The translations under genes were made by a program, and so were the position numbers. From the NCBI GenBank assembly GCA_002314715.1, contig DCGY01000015.1, positions 19,102 to 37,559 on the forward strand: a stretch of DNA of 18,458 bases, read 5' to 3'. The DNA comes from Lachnospiraceae bacterium UBA1766 (lineage in GTDB: Bacteria > Bacillota > Clostridia > Lachnospirales > Lachnospiraceae). Position 1 is the first letter of the stretch, and every line of letters starts with the position of its first letter. Shown here piece by piece: positions 7,574-14,009 of this stretch. The notes under the pieces are model-generated. The model was not told the DNA's origin. It saw only the letters and a list, made by a program, of their open reading frames with translations, and made no database searches.

Positions 7574-8976
7574 CGCTTCTGTTTGTTGCTGTATCCATTC
7601 TGGCAGGATGTGGTTCTTCCGGTAAGGGGAAAACTCCTGTGGGTGATACGCCCGGTTCTGTGGATACGGGTTATCAGGTGATAAGCTTCCGAAGTTACGA
7701 TTCTGAGGATACCTGTCTTTTCGTAGACCGGGACAAAGATAAGAATACGGTAACTTTTTTAAACCTTATGCTCCACAAACGATATACGCTTTCTTTGGAC
7801 GGAACCACTTGTTTTTACGATAAATATGGAGAAACCGTTTCTTTGGATCAAATTTCCTTAGGTGCTGTGGTGGAAGTACAATTTTTAAAGTCTTCAAAAC
7901 ATTTGACTTCCATGAAAGGTTCTACGGAGTCCTGGAGTTATGAAAGTGTGGATAAATATACCATAGATTCGGTAAAAAAAGAGGTAAATATCGGAAGTGA
8001 GTACTATAAACTGGATAAGGATGTACTTTACTTATGCGATGGAAGAGTGATTTCGGATACAGATTTAAATCCTTCGGATGTACTGAATTTTATCGGTATC
8101 GGGAATACGGTTTACAGTGTTGAGGTTGCCAAAGGACACGGGTATTTGAAGTTGGCCAATGATGAAAAATTTATCGGCGGTTGGATTGAGATTGGTGAAA
8201 AAATGGTTTCGTCCATTGGCCGGGGAATGTTACTAACCATTCCGGAGGGTAGTTATATTGTTCAAGTAAGCAAGAACGGAAATGTAGGTCAAAAGCAGGT
8301 CATTATCAATCGAAATCAAGAGACAACGTTGGATATCGGGGATATTAAGATTGCAGAATCACAGATTGGACAAGTAAAGCTGACCATATTCCCGGAAAAT
8401 GCCTCTCTTTGGATTGATGGGGAAAAGACCGATTATTCATCACCCATTAATCTTTCTTACGGAATGCACCAAATGATTGTTCGGGCAGATGGGTATCAGT
8501 CTATCACAAAATACCTAAAGGTGGGACAAGACAGTGCCAGCTTTGTAGTAGAGCTGGAAGAAGAGAAAAAGAGTGATTCTTCCACCGAGGAAAGCTCAGA
8601 AGAGGAAGAAAGTTCGGAAGAGGAAACAGAAGAGCAGACCGAGGAAAGTTATTTGGTGTATATTGATGCTCCGGAAAAAGCAGAAGTATATCTGGACGGA
8701 ACCTTGGTGGGTACAGTACCCTGCAGCTTCCCCAAAAAGGCAGGAACCCATGTGATTATTTTACGAAGAACCGGGTATACAACGAAAAGTTATTCTATTC
8801 AGGTGGATGATGCCAAGAAAGATATTTCTTATTCTTTCGCAGAGATGGAGGCGGAAAATACCAGTCTTTTGGGAGGCGGTATAATCGCGGAAGATACTAC
8901 GGTCAGTGACCTTACCAATGCAATCATAAATAGTGTCCTATTTATTGTCAAAACCCAAAAAAACCTTGACAAATAA
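7534..8976 (+). CDS. PEGA-domain lipoprotein
   Basis: A 480-residue exported protein. Residues 1-22 are a signal peptide (basic start, then a hydrophobic stretch), ending in the lipobox LAGC (23-26), so C26 would be lipid-anchored to the outer face of the membrane. Residues about 47-200 form an unrecognised beta-rich region. Two PEGA domains follow at about 280-340 (WIDGEKTDYSSP, ADGYQS) and 373-436 (YLDGTLVGTVP, RTGYTTKSY). They are separated by a strongly acidic Glu/Ser linker (341-371). A further PEGA-like stretch may lie at 205-270. PEGA domains are found on surface proteins, some in spore and cell-wall settings; no enzyme motif is visible. GGAGGAGG (7513-7520) lies 13 nt before the ATG, inside the kinase-like gene. 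The promoter of the HU gene starts within its last codons. Confidence 0.8.
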   Translation: MDRRNKRGKNYIIALLFVAVSILAGCGSSGKGKTPVGDTPGSVDTGYQVISFRSYDSEDTCLFVDRDKDKNTVTFLNLMLHKRYTLSLDGTTCFYDKYGETVSLDQISLGAVVEVQFLKSSKHLTSMKGSTESWSYESVDKYTIDSVKKEVNIGSEYYKLDKDVLYLCDGRVISDTDLNPSDVLNFIGIGNTVYSVEVAKGHGYLKLANDEKFIGGWIEIGEKMVSSIGRGMLLTIPEGSYIVQVSKNGNVGQKQVIINRNQETTLDIGDIKIAESQIGQVKLTIFPENASLWIDGEKTDYSSPINLSYGMHQMIVRADGYQSITKYLKVGQDSASFVVELEEEKKSDSSTEESSEEEESSEEETEEQTEESYLVYIDAPEKAEVYLDGTLVGTVPCSFPKKAGTHVIILRRTGYTTKSYSIQVDDAKKDISYSFAEMEAENTSLLGGGIIAEDTTVSDLTNAIINSVLFIVKTQKNLDK

Positions 8977-8994
8977 AGGAAAAACCGATATATA
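8966..8994 (+). promoter_or_regulatory. Strong sigma-A promoter for hup
   Basis: A perfect TTGACA (8966-8971) and TATATA (8989-8994) are 17 bp apart. The -35 lies inside the 3' end of the lipoprotein gene. Transcription would start near 9001, giving a leader of about 70 nt before HU. Confidence 0.8.
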
Positions 8995-9071
8995 TAGAGT
9001 ATACGTTTCGACACCGGAAACAGTGCGTGGAACTAAAATTTGAGATTGGAATATAATAGGAGGAGTTCACA

Positions 9072-9347
9072 ATGAACAAGACAGAGTTAATCGCTGCTGT
9101 TGCAGAGCAGGCTGGTATTTCTAAGAAAGATGCAGAGAAGGCATTAAAGGCTTTCACTGATGTTGTTGCAGCTGAATTAAAGAAAGATGAGAAGGTTCAG
9201 TTAGTTGGTTTCGGTACTTTCGAAGTATCTAAGAGAGAAGCTAGAGAGGGAAGAAATCCTTCTACCGGCAAGACCATCAAGATTGCAGCTTCTAAGGCTC
9301 CTAAGTTTAAAGCTGGCAAGGCTTTAAAGGATATGCTCAACGCATAA
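9072..9347 (+). CDS. hup: HU-type nucleoid DNA-binding protein
   Basis: A 91-residue histone-like protein that bends and compacts DNA as a dimer. The whole HU fold is present: the helical N-terminus MNKTELIAAVAE, the core VQLVGFGTFEV, the DNA-contacting arm with REGRNPSTGKTI, and the C-terminal helix ending in LKDMLNA. The length matches the family. AGGAGGAG (9058-9065) lies 6 nt before the ATG, and the promoter is close to consensus; both fit the high expression usual for HU. It is followed by a hairpin terminator, so it is probably largely transcribed alone. Confidence 0.97.
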   Translation: MNKTELIAAVAEQAGISKKDAEKALKAFTDVVAAELKKDEKVQLVGFGTFEVSKREAREGRNPSTGKTIKIAASKAPKFKAGKALKDMLNA

Positions 9348-9364
9348 TTCATATTGAACTTTTT

Positions 9365-9390
9365 AGAGGACGCCTACGGCGTCCTCTTTG
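9365..9390 (+). terminator. Terminator after hup
   Basis: AGAGGACGCC (9365-9374) and GGCGTCCTCT (9378-9387) form a perfect 10-bp GC-rich stem with a TAC loop. Only three T follow in a row, so some readthrough into rqcP is possible. Confidence 0.65.
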
Positions 9391-9401
9391 CGTATATAAA
9401 G

Positions 9402-9431
9402 CAAAAACCAAGCGCCTTTCGAAGGCGGCAT
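9402..9431. repeat. Hairpin repeat, variant copy before rqcP
   Basis: AAAACCAAGC followed by a hairpin and CAT matches the left half of the repeats at 4103-4128. Here the stem is GCCTT with AAGGC around a TCG loop, while the earlier copies have AACTGC with GCAGTT around GAA. Flanking bases are kept while both arms changed together. The right arm GAAGGCGGCAT resembles the first bases of the window. Confidence 0.6.
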
Positions 9432-9449
9432 CATAGAAAAGGTTATTTT

Positions 9450-9689
9450 ATGAGATTAGATAAATATTTAAAGGTATCCCGTTTGATTAAGCGTCGTACG
9501 GTAGCCAACGAAGCTTGCGATAATGGCCGAGTAATGATTAATGATAAAGTTGCCAAAGCTTCCACCGATGTAAAAGAAGGCGACATCATAACCATTTCCT
9601 TTGGTAATAAGGATGTGAAGGTTGAAGTACTGGATGTACAGGAAACGGTTCGTAAGGAAGAAGCTAAGGAATTATTTCGATATATTTAG
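9450..9689 (+). CDS. rqcP: S4-domain RNA-binding protein RqcP (YabO family)
   Basis: A 79-residue protein made almost wholly of one S4 RNA-binding domain: MRLDKYLKVSRLIKRRT at the N-terminus and RVMINDKVAKAS in the middle. In Bacillus, RqcP binds stalled 50S subunits and helps RqcH add alanine tails during ribosome quality control. The related heat-shock protein Hsp15 is the other possibility, but the position before yabP-yabQ-divIC matches rqcP. The ATG at 9450 is preferred because AAAAGG (9437-9442) lies 7 nt upstream and the family starts with MRLDKYL; the open frame further upstream crosses terminator and repeat sequence. It lies about 100 bp after hup. Confidence 0.9.
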   Translation: MRLDKYLKVSRLIKRRTVANEACDNGRVMINDKVAKASTDVKEGDIITISFGNKDVKVEVLDVQETVRKEEAKELFRYI

Positions 9690-9718
9690 GTATGAATTGC
9701 ACTGCCCTGTCATATAAT
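9688..9718 (+). promoter_or_regulatory. Candidate sigma-E promoter for yabP-yabQ
   Basis: CATATAAT (9711-9718) matches the sigma-E -10 consensus CATACAAT at seven of eight positions. A GTATGAA-like -35 (about 9690-9696) lies 14 bp upstream. In Bacillus yabP and yabQ belong to the sigma-E regulon. A second TATAAT at 9723-9728 has no good -35, so a sigma-A promoter is less likely. Confidence 0.35.
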
Positions 9719-9746
9719 TTGATATAATTCGGACAGGATGGTGGAT

Positions 9747-10037
9747 ATGGAAGAGATAACCTACAACCAAAAAATGCATAAGATGAATATGACGAATAGA
9801 AAATCCTGTTCTATGAGTGGAATAAAGGATGTTCTGTCTTTCGATATTCACGAAATTCTTCTGGAAACCGAGCAGGGGATGCTGATGATTCGGGGAAATG
9901 ATTTGCACGTGAATCGATTGAGTCTGGAAAAAGGAGAAATCGACATCGATGGCAAGCTGGATAGCTTTACCTATTCCGATGTGGCGGAGCCGATGGGACA
10001 AAAGACCCAAAGTATTCTCACCAGACTGTTCCGATAG
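9747..10037 (+). CDS. yabP: Sporulation protein YabP
   Basis: A 96-residue protein of the YabP/YqfC family, which in Bacillus is expressed in the mother cell under sigma-E and is linked to spore coat or cortex formation; the molecular function is unknown. The family pattern is seen in the middle: ISGV-type opening (MSGIKDVLSFDIHEILLETE), then GMLMIRGNDLHVNRLSLEKGEI, then the DG-turn and a C-terminal tail ending in LTRLFR. The start at 9747 is preferred to the in-frame ATG at 9738. AGGATGG (9735-9741) sits 5 nt before 9747, while the earlier ATG would overlap the ribosome binding site. yabQ follows after 12 nt. Confidence 0.85.
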   Translation: MEEITYNQKMHKMNMTNRKSCSMSGIKDVLSFDIHEILLETEQGMLMIRGNDLHVNRLSLEKGEIDIDGKLDSFTYSDVAEPMGQKTQSILTRLFR

Positions 10038-10049
10038 AAGGTTTTCGAA

Positions 10050-10475
10050 ATGAATGAACAGAGGCTTTTTGTTTGCTGGATTCTCTTTGGGTGTTTGTTT
10101 TCTTTTCAATACGATTGGATAGAATGTCTTCGAAATGCGATAAGTCACAGCAATTTATTTCGGGCGGCAGAGGATTTGTGCTATTGGTTCTGTATGTTTT
10201 GGGAAGCGTTTTATCTTCTGCATTTCGTCGGAAACGGCACCGTTCGCTGGTTTATGATTATGGGTTTGGCGCTGGGTATGATTTTTTATCGAAAAATAGC
10301 ACATTCCGTGGTAATTTATTTGGGTACAGGGTTAATTTCCCTGATTTTTTTGCCGATAAAATGGTTGAATCGAGTAATAAGGTTTCTTTGCGCCCAAATG
10401 TTGGTTTGCAAAAAGAGAAAAGAGGTACAGTATGGCCAGAAGAAAAGCCGCATATCGAAAGAGACAACAGAATAA
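10050..10475 (+). CDS. yabQ: Spore cortex membrane protein YabQ
   Basis: A 141-residue membrane protein with about four hydrophobic segments (about 5-19, 43-60, 66-80, 87-105) and a basic C-terminal tail. YabQ is needed for spore cortex formation in Bacillus and sits in the membrane around the forespore. Family features are the charged YDWIECLRN near 21-29, EDLCYWF (41-47), and the GNGTVRWFMIMGLALGMIFY region (61-80). AGAAGG (10036-10041) lies 8 nt before the ATG. The last 44 nt overlap the start of divIC in another frame. Identification rests on membrane layout plus gene position between yabP and divIC, and is fairly firm. Confidence 0.82.
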   Translation: MNEQRLFVCWILFGCLFSFQYDWIECLRNAISHSNLFRAAEDLCYWFCMFWEAFYLLHFVGNGTVRWFMIMGLALGMIFYRKIAHSVVIYLGTGLISLIFLPIKWLNRVIRFLCAQMLVCKKRKEVQYGQKKSRISKETTE

Positions 10476-10737
10476 ATTCAGTATGCTTTTGGTATCCATT
10501 GTTGTAGTCATGGTCATGGTAGTGGTTTCCATCAGTGGTGGAAAGTTAAAAGAAAAGATTGATACGGTTTCTGCCAAGGAAGCCCATCTGGAGAAGCAAA
10601 TAGAGAGCGAAGAGGCACGTCAGCAGGAAATCGAGGAATATAAGAAGTACACACAGACCAAGAAATATGCGGAAGAGGTAGCAAAGGATAAGCTTGGACT
10701 GGTATATGAGGGAGAAATCCTTTTTCAGGAAAAATAG
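10432..10737 (+). CDS. divIC: Cell-division septum protein DivIC (FtsB/DivIC family)
   Basis: A 101-residue bitopic protein of the septum formation initiator family. Residues 1-15 are a basic cytoplasmic tail, 17-36 the membrane segment, and about 38-75 a coiled coil rich in Glu, Lys and Gln. The C-terminal YAEEVAKDKLGLVYEGEILF matches the conserved end of the family. DivIC pairs with FtsL and DivIB and controls septal wall synthesis. AGAGG (10421-10425) lies 6 nt before the ATG. The gene starts inside yabQ, so a division gene is tied to a sporulation gene. A separate vegetative promoter is expected but was not clearly found. A strong terminator follows. Confidence 0.9.
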   Translation: MARRKAAYRKRQQNKFSMLLVSIVVVMVMVVVSISGGKLKEKIDTVSAKEAHLEKQIESEEARQQEIEEYKKYTQTKKYAEEVAKDKLGLVYEGEILFQEK

Positions 10738-10745
10738 AAAAATTT

Positions 10746-10783
10746 GGCTTTCACAGATATTCTGTGAAAGCCTTTCTTTTTTC
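10746..10783 (+). terminator. Strong terminator after divIC
   Basis: GGCTTTCACAG (10746-10756) and CTGTGAAAGCC (10762-10772) pair perfectly over 11 bp around an ATATT loop, followed by TTTCTTTTTT. It closes the yab-divIC unit and isolates the spoIIE promoter. Confidence 0.93.
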
Positions 10784-10848
10784 TGTCGAAAACATTTTTG
10801 ATTTTGGTTCCTGTTTTGACAAAATAGGAGAGCCCATCCTCGTATAAT
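10784..10848 (+). promoter_or_regulatory. Spo0A-type promoter for spoIIE with 21-bp spacer
   Basis: TTGACA (10816-10821) and TATAAT (10843-10848) are both perfect sigma-A elements but are 21 bp apart. The Bacillus spoIIE promoter is known for near-consensus elements at this same spacing and for activation by phosphorylated Spo0A. A perfect 0A box, TGTCGAA, lies at 10784-10790. TTTGACA (10815-10821) overlaps the -35 and is a 0A box on the other strand with one mismatch. Transcription would start near 10855. The layout is seen directly; Spo0A control is inference. Confidence 0.75.
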
Positions 10849-10875
10849 GGGTGTAAAAAATGCGGGAGGCAAGCT

Positions 10876-12060
10876 ATGTTTTTGGCGGAAAAAGATTTGA
10901 AACAGCAGGATTTTGGGCTGCAAATTCCGGATTTGTGCAAGGAAAGGCTTTTGGGATATGCGGAAAGCTTTCGGGAATTATCCGGAATGTTCGGAGGGGA
11001 GTTTGTCACACAAAAGACCGATCGAAAGGATTATTTTCGGGAACACAGTATCTGGGAAAACCGGCAGTTAATCAGCCATAACCTTCAGGAAATATCCAAG
11101 ATTATGGCCCGGATGGCAGGAGAGGTGTTTTCTTATCGTCCCATGGAAGAACGACGTAGCAGGAAAATTATTCGTGGCCTACGGGAGGAGCGAATCCTGG
11201 CCAAAAGCCCCTGCTATATTATGAAAAACAATGTGGAAACCATTGGAGTTTTGTTATCCACCGAACAAAAGGGTGGAATTTCCGGAGAATATATAGCGGA
11301 TTACCTGAGTATCCTGTTGCACCGAAGACTGAAATTATCCCTAAGCAGTCCGGAGAAGGTGGATTCGCAGGAACGTCGGTTTCTGTTTGTGGAAGAACCG
11401 GAATATATTTGTCTGACCGGTTTTGCCAGAGTGGTAAAGGATCGGGAGGAAATTTCCGGGGATAATTATTCGATTATTGAGACGGAAAAGGGCAAGCTGA
11501 CCATTCTTTTGTCAGACGGAACCGGCTCCGGGGAAAAGGCTTGCCTGGACAGTTCGCTGGTTCTGGATGTGATGGAACGTTTTTTGGAAACCGGTTATAA
11601 TCCGGAGCCTGCCATTCATCTGGTGAACGCAGCTTTGTTTTCCAAGGAAGATACCATTGGGCATCCCACACTGGACCTTTGCAATATAGATTTATATAAC
11701 GGCGTGTGGGAATCTTATAAGTGCGGCGGATGCGCGTCCTTTTTAAAGCGGGGAAATCGGGTTCGCAGAATAAACGGCGGAAGTTTGCCTCTCGGTTTTT
11801 TCCGGCAGTCGGATATTTGTAAGGAGCAGGGCCAACTGGAGGGAAAGGAATACTTGATTTTGATGACGGACGGGGTGTTGGAAGCAATCGGAGACCGAGA
11901 GGAGCATATGGAGGATTTTTTGCGAGGGATTACGGAGGAAAATCCCAGAGAAATTGCTGAGAAGATGATGCAGAGAGCAATTATGGCCAACGAAGGTCAT
12001 ATTCGGGATGACATGACGATAGTGGTAGCGGGTATTTGGGAACGGGAGGAAAATGAATAG
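10876..12060 (+). CDS. spoIIE: SpoIIE-type PP2C phosphatase lacking the membrane domain
   Basis: SpoIIE dephosphorylates SpoIIAA and so switches on sigma-F in the forespore. This copy has 394 residues, against about 827 in Bacillus. The ten-segment membrane domain is absent and no hydrophobic segment is seen. Residues 1-175 correspond to part of the central regulatory region (LISHNLQEISKIMARMAGEV). The PP2C domain (about 180-388) looks intact: SGDNYS (194-199), SDGTGSG (213-219), LDLCNIDL (266-273), TDGVLEA (331-337) and RDDMTIVV (377-384), including the expected metal-binding aspartates. GGGAGG (10864-10869) lies 6 nt before the ATG. No earlier coding sequence lies between the promoter and the start, so the gene is not broken but really short. 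Its place before tilS-hpt-ftsH is the same as in Bacillus. A different partner-switch phosphatase is possible but less likely. Confidence 0.85.
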   Translation: MFLAEKDLKQQDFGLQIPDLCKERLLGYAESFRELSGMFGGEFVTQKTDRKDYFREHSIWENRQLISHNLQEISKIMARMAGEVFSYRPMEERRSRKIIRGLREERILAKSPCYIMKNNVETIGVLLSTEQKGGISGEYIADYLSILLHRRLKLSLSSPEKVDSQERRFLFVEEPEYICLTGFARVVKDREEISGDNYSIIETEKGKLTILLSDGTGSGEKACLDSSLVLDVMERFLETGYNPEPAIHLVNAALFSKEDTIGHPTLDLCNIDLYNGVWESYKCGGCASFLKRGNRVRRINGGSLPLGFFRQSDICKEQGQLEGKEYLILMTDGVLEAIGDREEHMEDFLRGITEENPREIAEKMMQRAIMANEGHIRDDMTIVVAGIWEREENE

Positions 12061-12095
12061 TTGATTTTTCCAATTAATTAAGATACATTTGGAAT

Positions 12096-13487
12096 ATGAG
12101 AGCAAAAAAACAAACAGAGGAAAAAGTTTTTTCTTTTATGGAGAAAAACCATATGTTGTCTGCAGGTGACAGAGTTATTGCAGGCGTTTCCGGAGGGGCA
12201 GATTCCGTTTGCCTCTTGTTTGTATTGCTGGAATATCGAAAAAAAGTTCCTTTCTCTTTGGAAGTGGTTCATGTAAATCATGGTCTTCGGGAGGAAGCCG
12301 GAGAAGATGCGGATTATGTAAGGCAGTTATGTGCGCAAGGGGATGTTCCTTTTACCTTGGTAGAGGTGAACGTAAAGGAAAAGGCCGCAAAAGAGCATTT
12401 GGGAGAAGAAGAAGCCGGAAGAGCATTGCGGTATGAAGCCTTTTTTGGACAAGTGCAAAGCGAAAGAGACCATATTGCGGTAGCCCATCATGCCAATGAC
12501 CGGGCGGAAACCTTTTTGTATAATCTGTTTCGGGGAAGTGCCGGCAAGGGACTTGGAAGTATACGTCCGGTGCGGGATCGGGTGATTCGTCCTCTTCTTT
12601 GTCTGGAGCGGGAAGAAATTGTGGACTATCTGAGAGAATGCGGTATTTCCTGGAAGGAGGATGCTACCAATCGGGAAGACCATTATATCCGAAATCGGAT
12701 CCGGCATCATATTTTGCCTTATGCGGAGGAAGAGATTTGTAAGGGAAGTATTGCCCATATCAACCAGGCAGCGGATTTTTTGGCTTTGACGGAGGACTAC
12801 CTGGAGGGAGAAACAAAAAAGGCTTACAAAGATTGCCTGATTTTTGAAACGACAGACGAAATCGTTCTTTCTTTGGAAAAACTAAAGCAAATGCATCCCC
12901 TTCTTCAAAGCAGAATCCTAATGGATGGGCTGGCTCATGTTTGCGGTGTGAGAAAAGATCTTACCAGGCAGCACGTGGAAAGTATTCTGCAGATTCTTAT
13001 GACGGATGGGGAGAAAAAGCTTCGGTTACCTTATGGAATTCAAATCCTAAAATCCTATGAGGTGCTTCGGATTCAACGAGGACAAAAAGGGGCCGATTAT
13101 CGGTCAATCGAAGATTTTTCCTTTGATTTTCAAGTTTTGAATCGGGAGGATCTGGCAGAAATTCCCCGAAATCAGTATACGAAATGTTTTGACTATGATA
13201 AAATAAAAAGATGCCCGGATATTCGTTTTCGCGAAAGCGGTGATTATTTCACATTCCGCGGACAAAACGGGGAGCTGATTCATAAATCTTTGAAGGAATA
13301 CATGATTACAGAGAAGATACCAAAGTCTATGCGGGATCATATTCCTCTTTTGGCACTGAATCACCATGTGATTTGGCTGGCAGGATATCGAATCAGTGAA
13401 TTTTTTAAGATAGATGAGAATACAAAACAGATTTTACAGGTAAACTTATTAAAGAATACGGAGGATGAATATGGAACACCAGATTAA
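12096..13487 (+). CDS. tilS: tRNA(Ile)-lysidine synthase
   Basis: TilS changes C34 of the CAU-anticodon tRNA-Ile to lysidine so that it reads AUA codons; it is essential. The 463-residue protein has the PP-loop ATP site SGGADS (32-37), HVNHGLR (59-65), AHHANDRAET (130-139) and RNRIRHHILP (199-208). A TilS C-terminal domain covers about 370-455 (DIRFRESGDYF, IPLLALN, WLAGYRISEFFKI). The ribosome binding site is weak, at best TTTGGA just before the ATG. The gene starts 35 nt after spoIIE and probably shares its transcript, although TTGATT (12061-12066) and TACATT (12084-12089) at 17-bp spacing could be a weak promoter of its own. The 3' end overlaps hpt by 17 nt. Confidence 0.93.
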   Translation: MRAKKQTEEKVFSFMEKNHMLSAGDRVIAGVSGGADSVCLLFVLLEYRKKVPFSLEVVHVNHGLREEAGEDADYVRQLCAQGDVPFTLVEVNVKEKAAKEHLGEEEAGRALRYEAFFGQVQSERDHIAVAHHANDRAETFLYNLFRGSAGKGLGSIRPVRDRVIRPLLCLEREEIVDYLRECGISWKEDATNREDHYIRNRIRHHILPYAEEEICKGSIAHINQAADFLALTEDYLEGETKKAYKDCLIFETTDEIVLSLEKLKQMHPLLQSRILMDGLAHVCGVRKDLTRQHVESILQILMTDGEKKLRLPYGIQILKSYEVLRIQRGQKGADYRSIEDFSFDFQVLNREDLAEIPRNQYTKCFDYDKIKRCPDIRFRESGDYFTFRGQNGELIHKSLKEYMITEKIPKSMRDHIPLLALNHHVIWLAGYRISEFFKIDENTKQILQVNLLKNTEDEYGTPD

Positions 13488-13992
13488 TGTAATGATTTCG
13501 GAAGAAGACGTAAACAAGCGCATTTGTGAAATGGGTGCCCAAATCAGCAAGGATTATGCCGGAAAAGAGCTTCATCTGATTTGTGTACTTCGCGGTGGCA
13601 GCTTCTTTATGTGTGAGCTGGCAAAGAGAATTACCGTTCCGGTATCTCTTGACTTTATGTCCGTGTCCAGTTACGGAAGTGACACCAAGTCCAGCGGTGT
13701 GGTAAAAATTGTAAAGGATCTGGATGATTCCATTCAGGGAAAAGACGTACTGGTAGTTGAAGATATTATCGACAGCGGAAGAACCTTAAGCTATCTGATG
13801 GAAATGTTCAAGGACAGAGGACCGGCTTCTCTTCACCTTTGTACTTTGCTGGATAAACCGGATCGAAGAGTGATTGAGGTAAATGTAGATTATACCGGAT
13901 TTGAAATTCCGGACAAGTTTGTAGTAGGTTACGGTTTGGACTATGATCAGAAATATCGTAATCTGCCTTATATCGGTGAGGTAATTATTTAG
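13471..13992 (+). CDS. hpt: Hypoxanthine phosphoribosyltransferase
   Basis: Joins hypoxanthine or guanine to PRPP to make IMP or GMP in purine salvage. The 173-residue protein has LRGGSFF (40-46), the flexible-loop region SSYGSDT (66-72), and the PRPP-binding loop VVEDIIDSGRT (95-105). YGLDYDQKYRNLPYIG (154-169) is the typical C-terminus. ATG 13471 is preferred to ATG 13465, because GGAGG (13460-13464) sits 6 nt before the former but directly touches the latter. The start lies within tilS, a coupling also seen in other Firmicutes, where the two proteins can act together on ftsH expression. ftsH follows after 17 nt. Confidence 0.95.
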   Translation: MEHQINVMISEEDVNKRICEMGAQISKDYAGKELHLICVLRGGSFFMCELAKRITVPVSLDFMSVSSYGSDTKSSGVVKIVKDLDDSIQGKDVLVVEDIIDSGRTLSYLMEMFKDRGPASLHLCTLLDKPDRRVIEVNVDYTGFEIPDKFVVGYGLDYDQKYRNLPYIGEVII

Positions 13993-14009
13993 GAAACAGG
14001 AGGATTGCA

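Noticed and set aside
10860..11081. 73-residue open frame starting at ATG 10860
   Set aside because: It overlaps the start of spoIIE in another frame, contains the spoIIE ribosome binding site, and shows no family features.
13465..13470. ATG 13465 as the start of hpt
   Set aside because: The ribosome binding site touches it with no spacing; ATG 13471 has the normal 6 nt.
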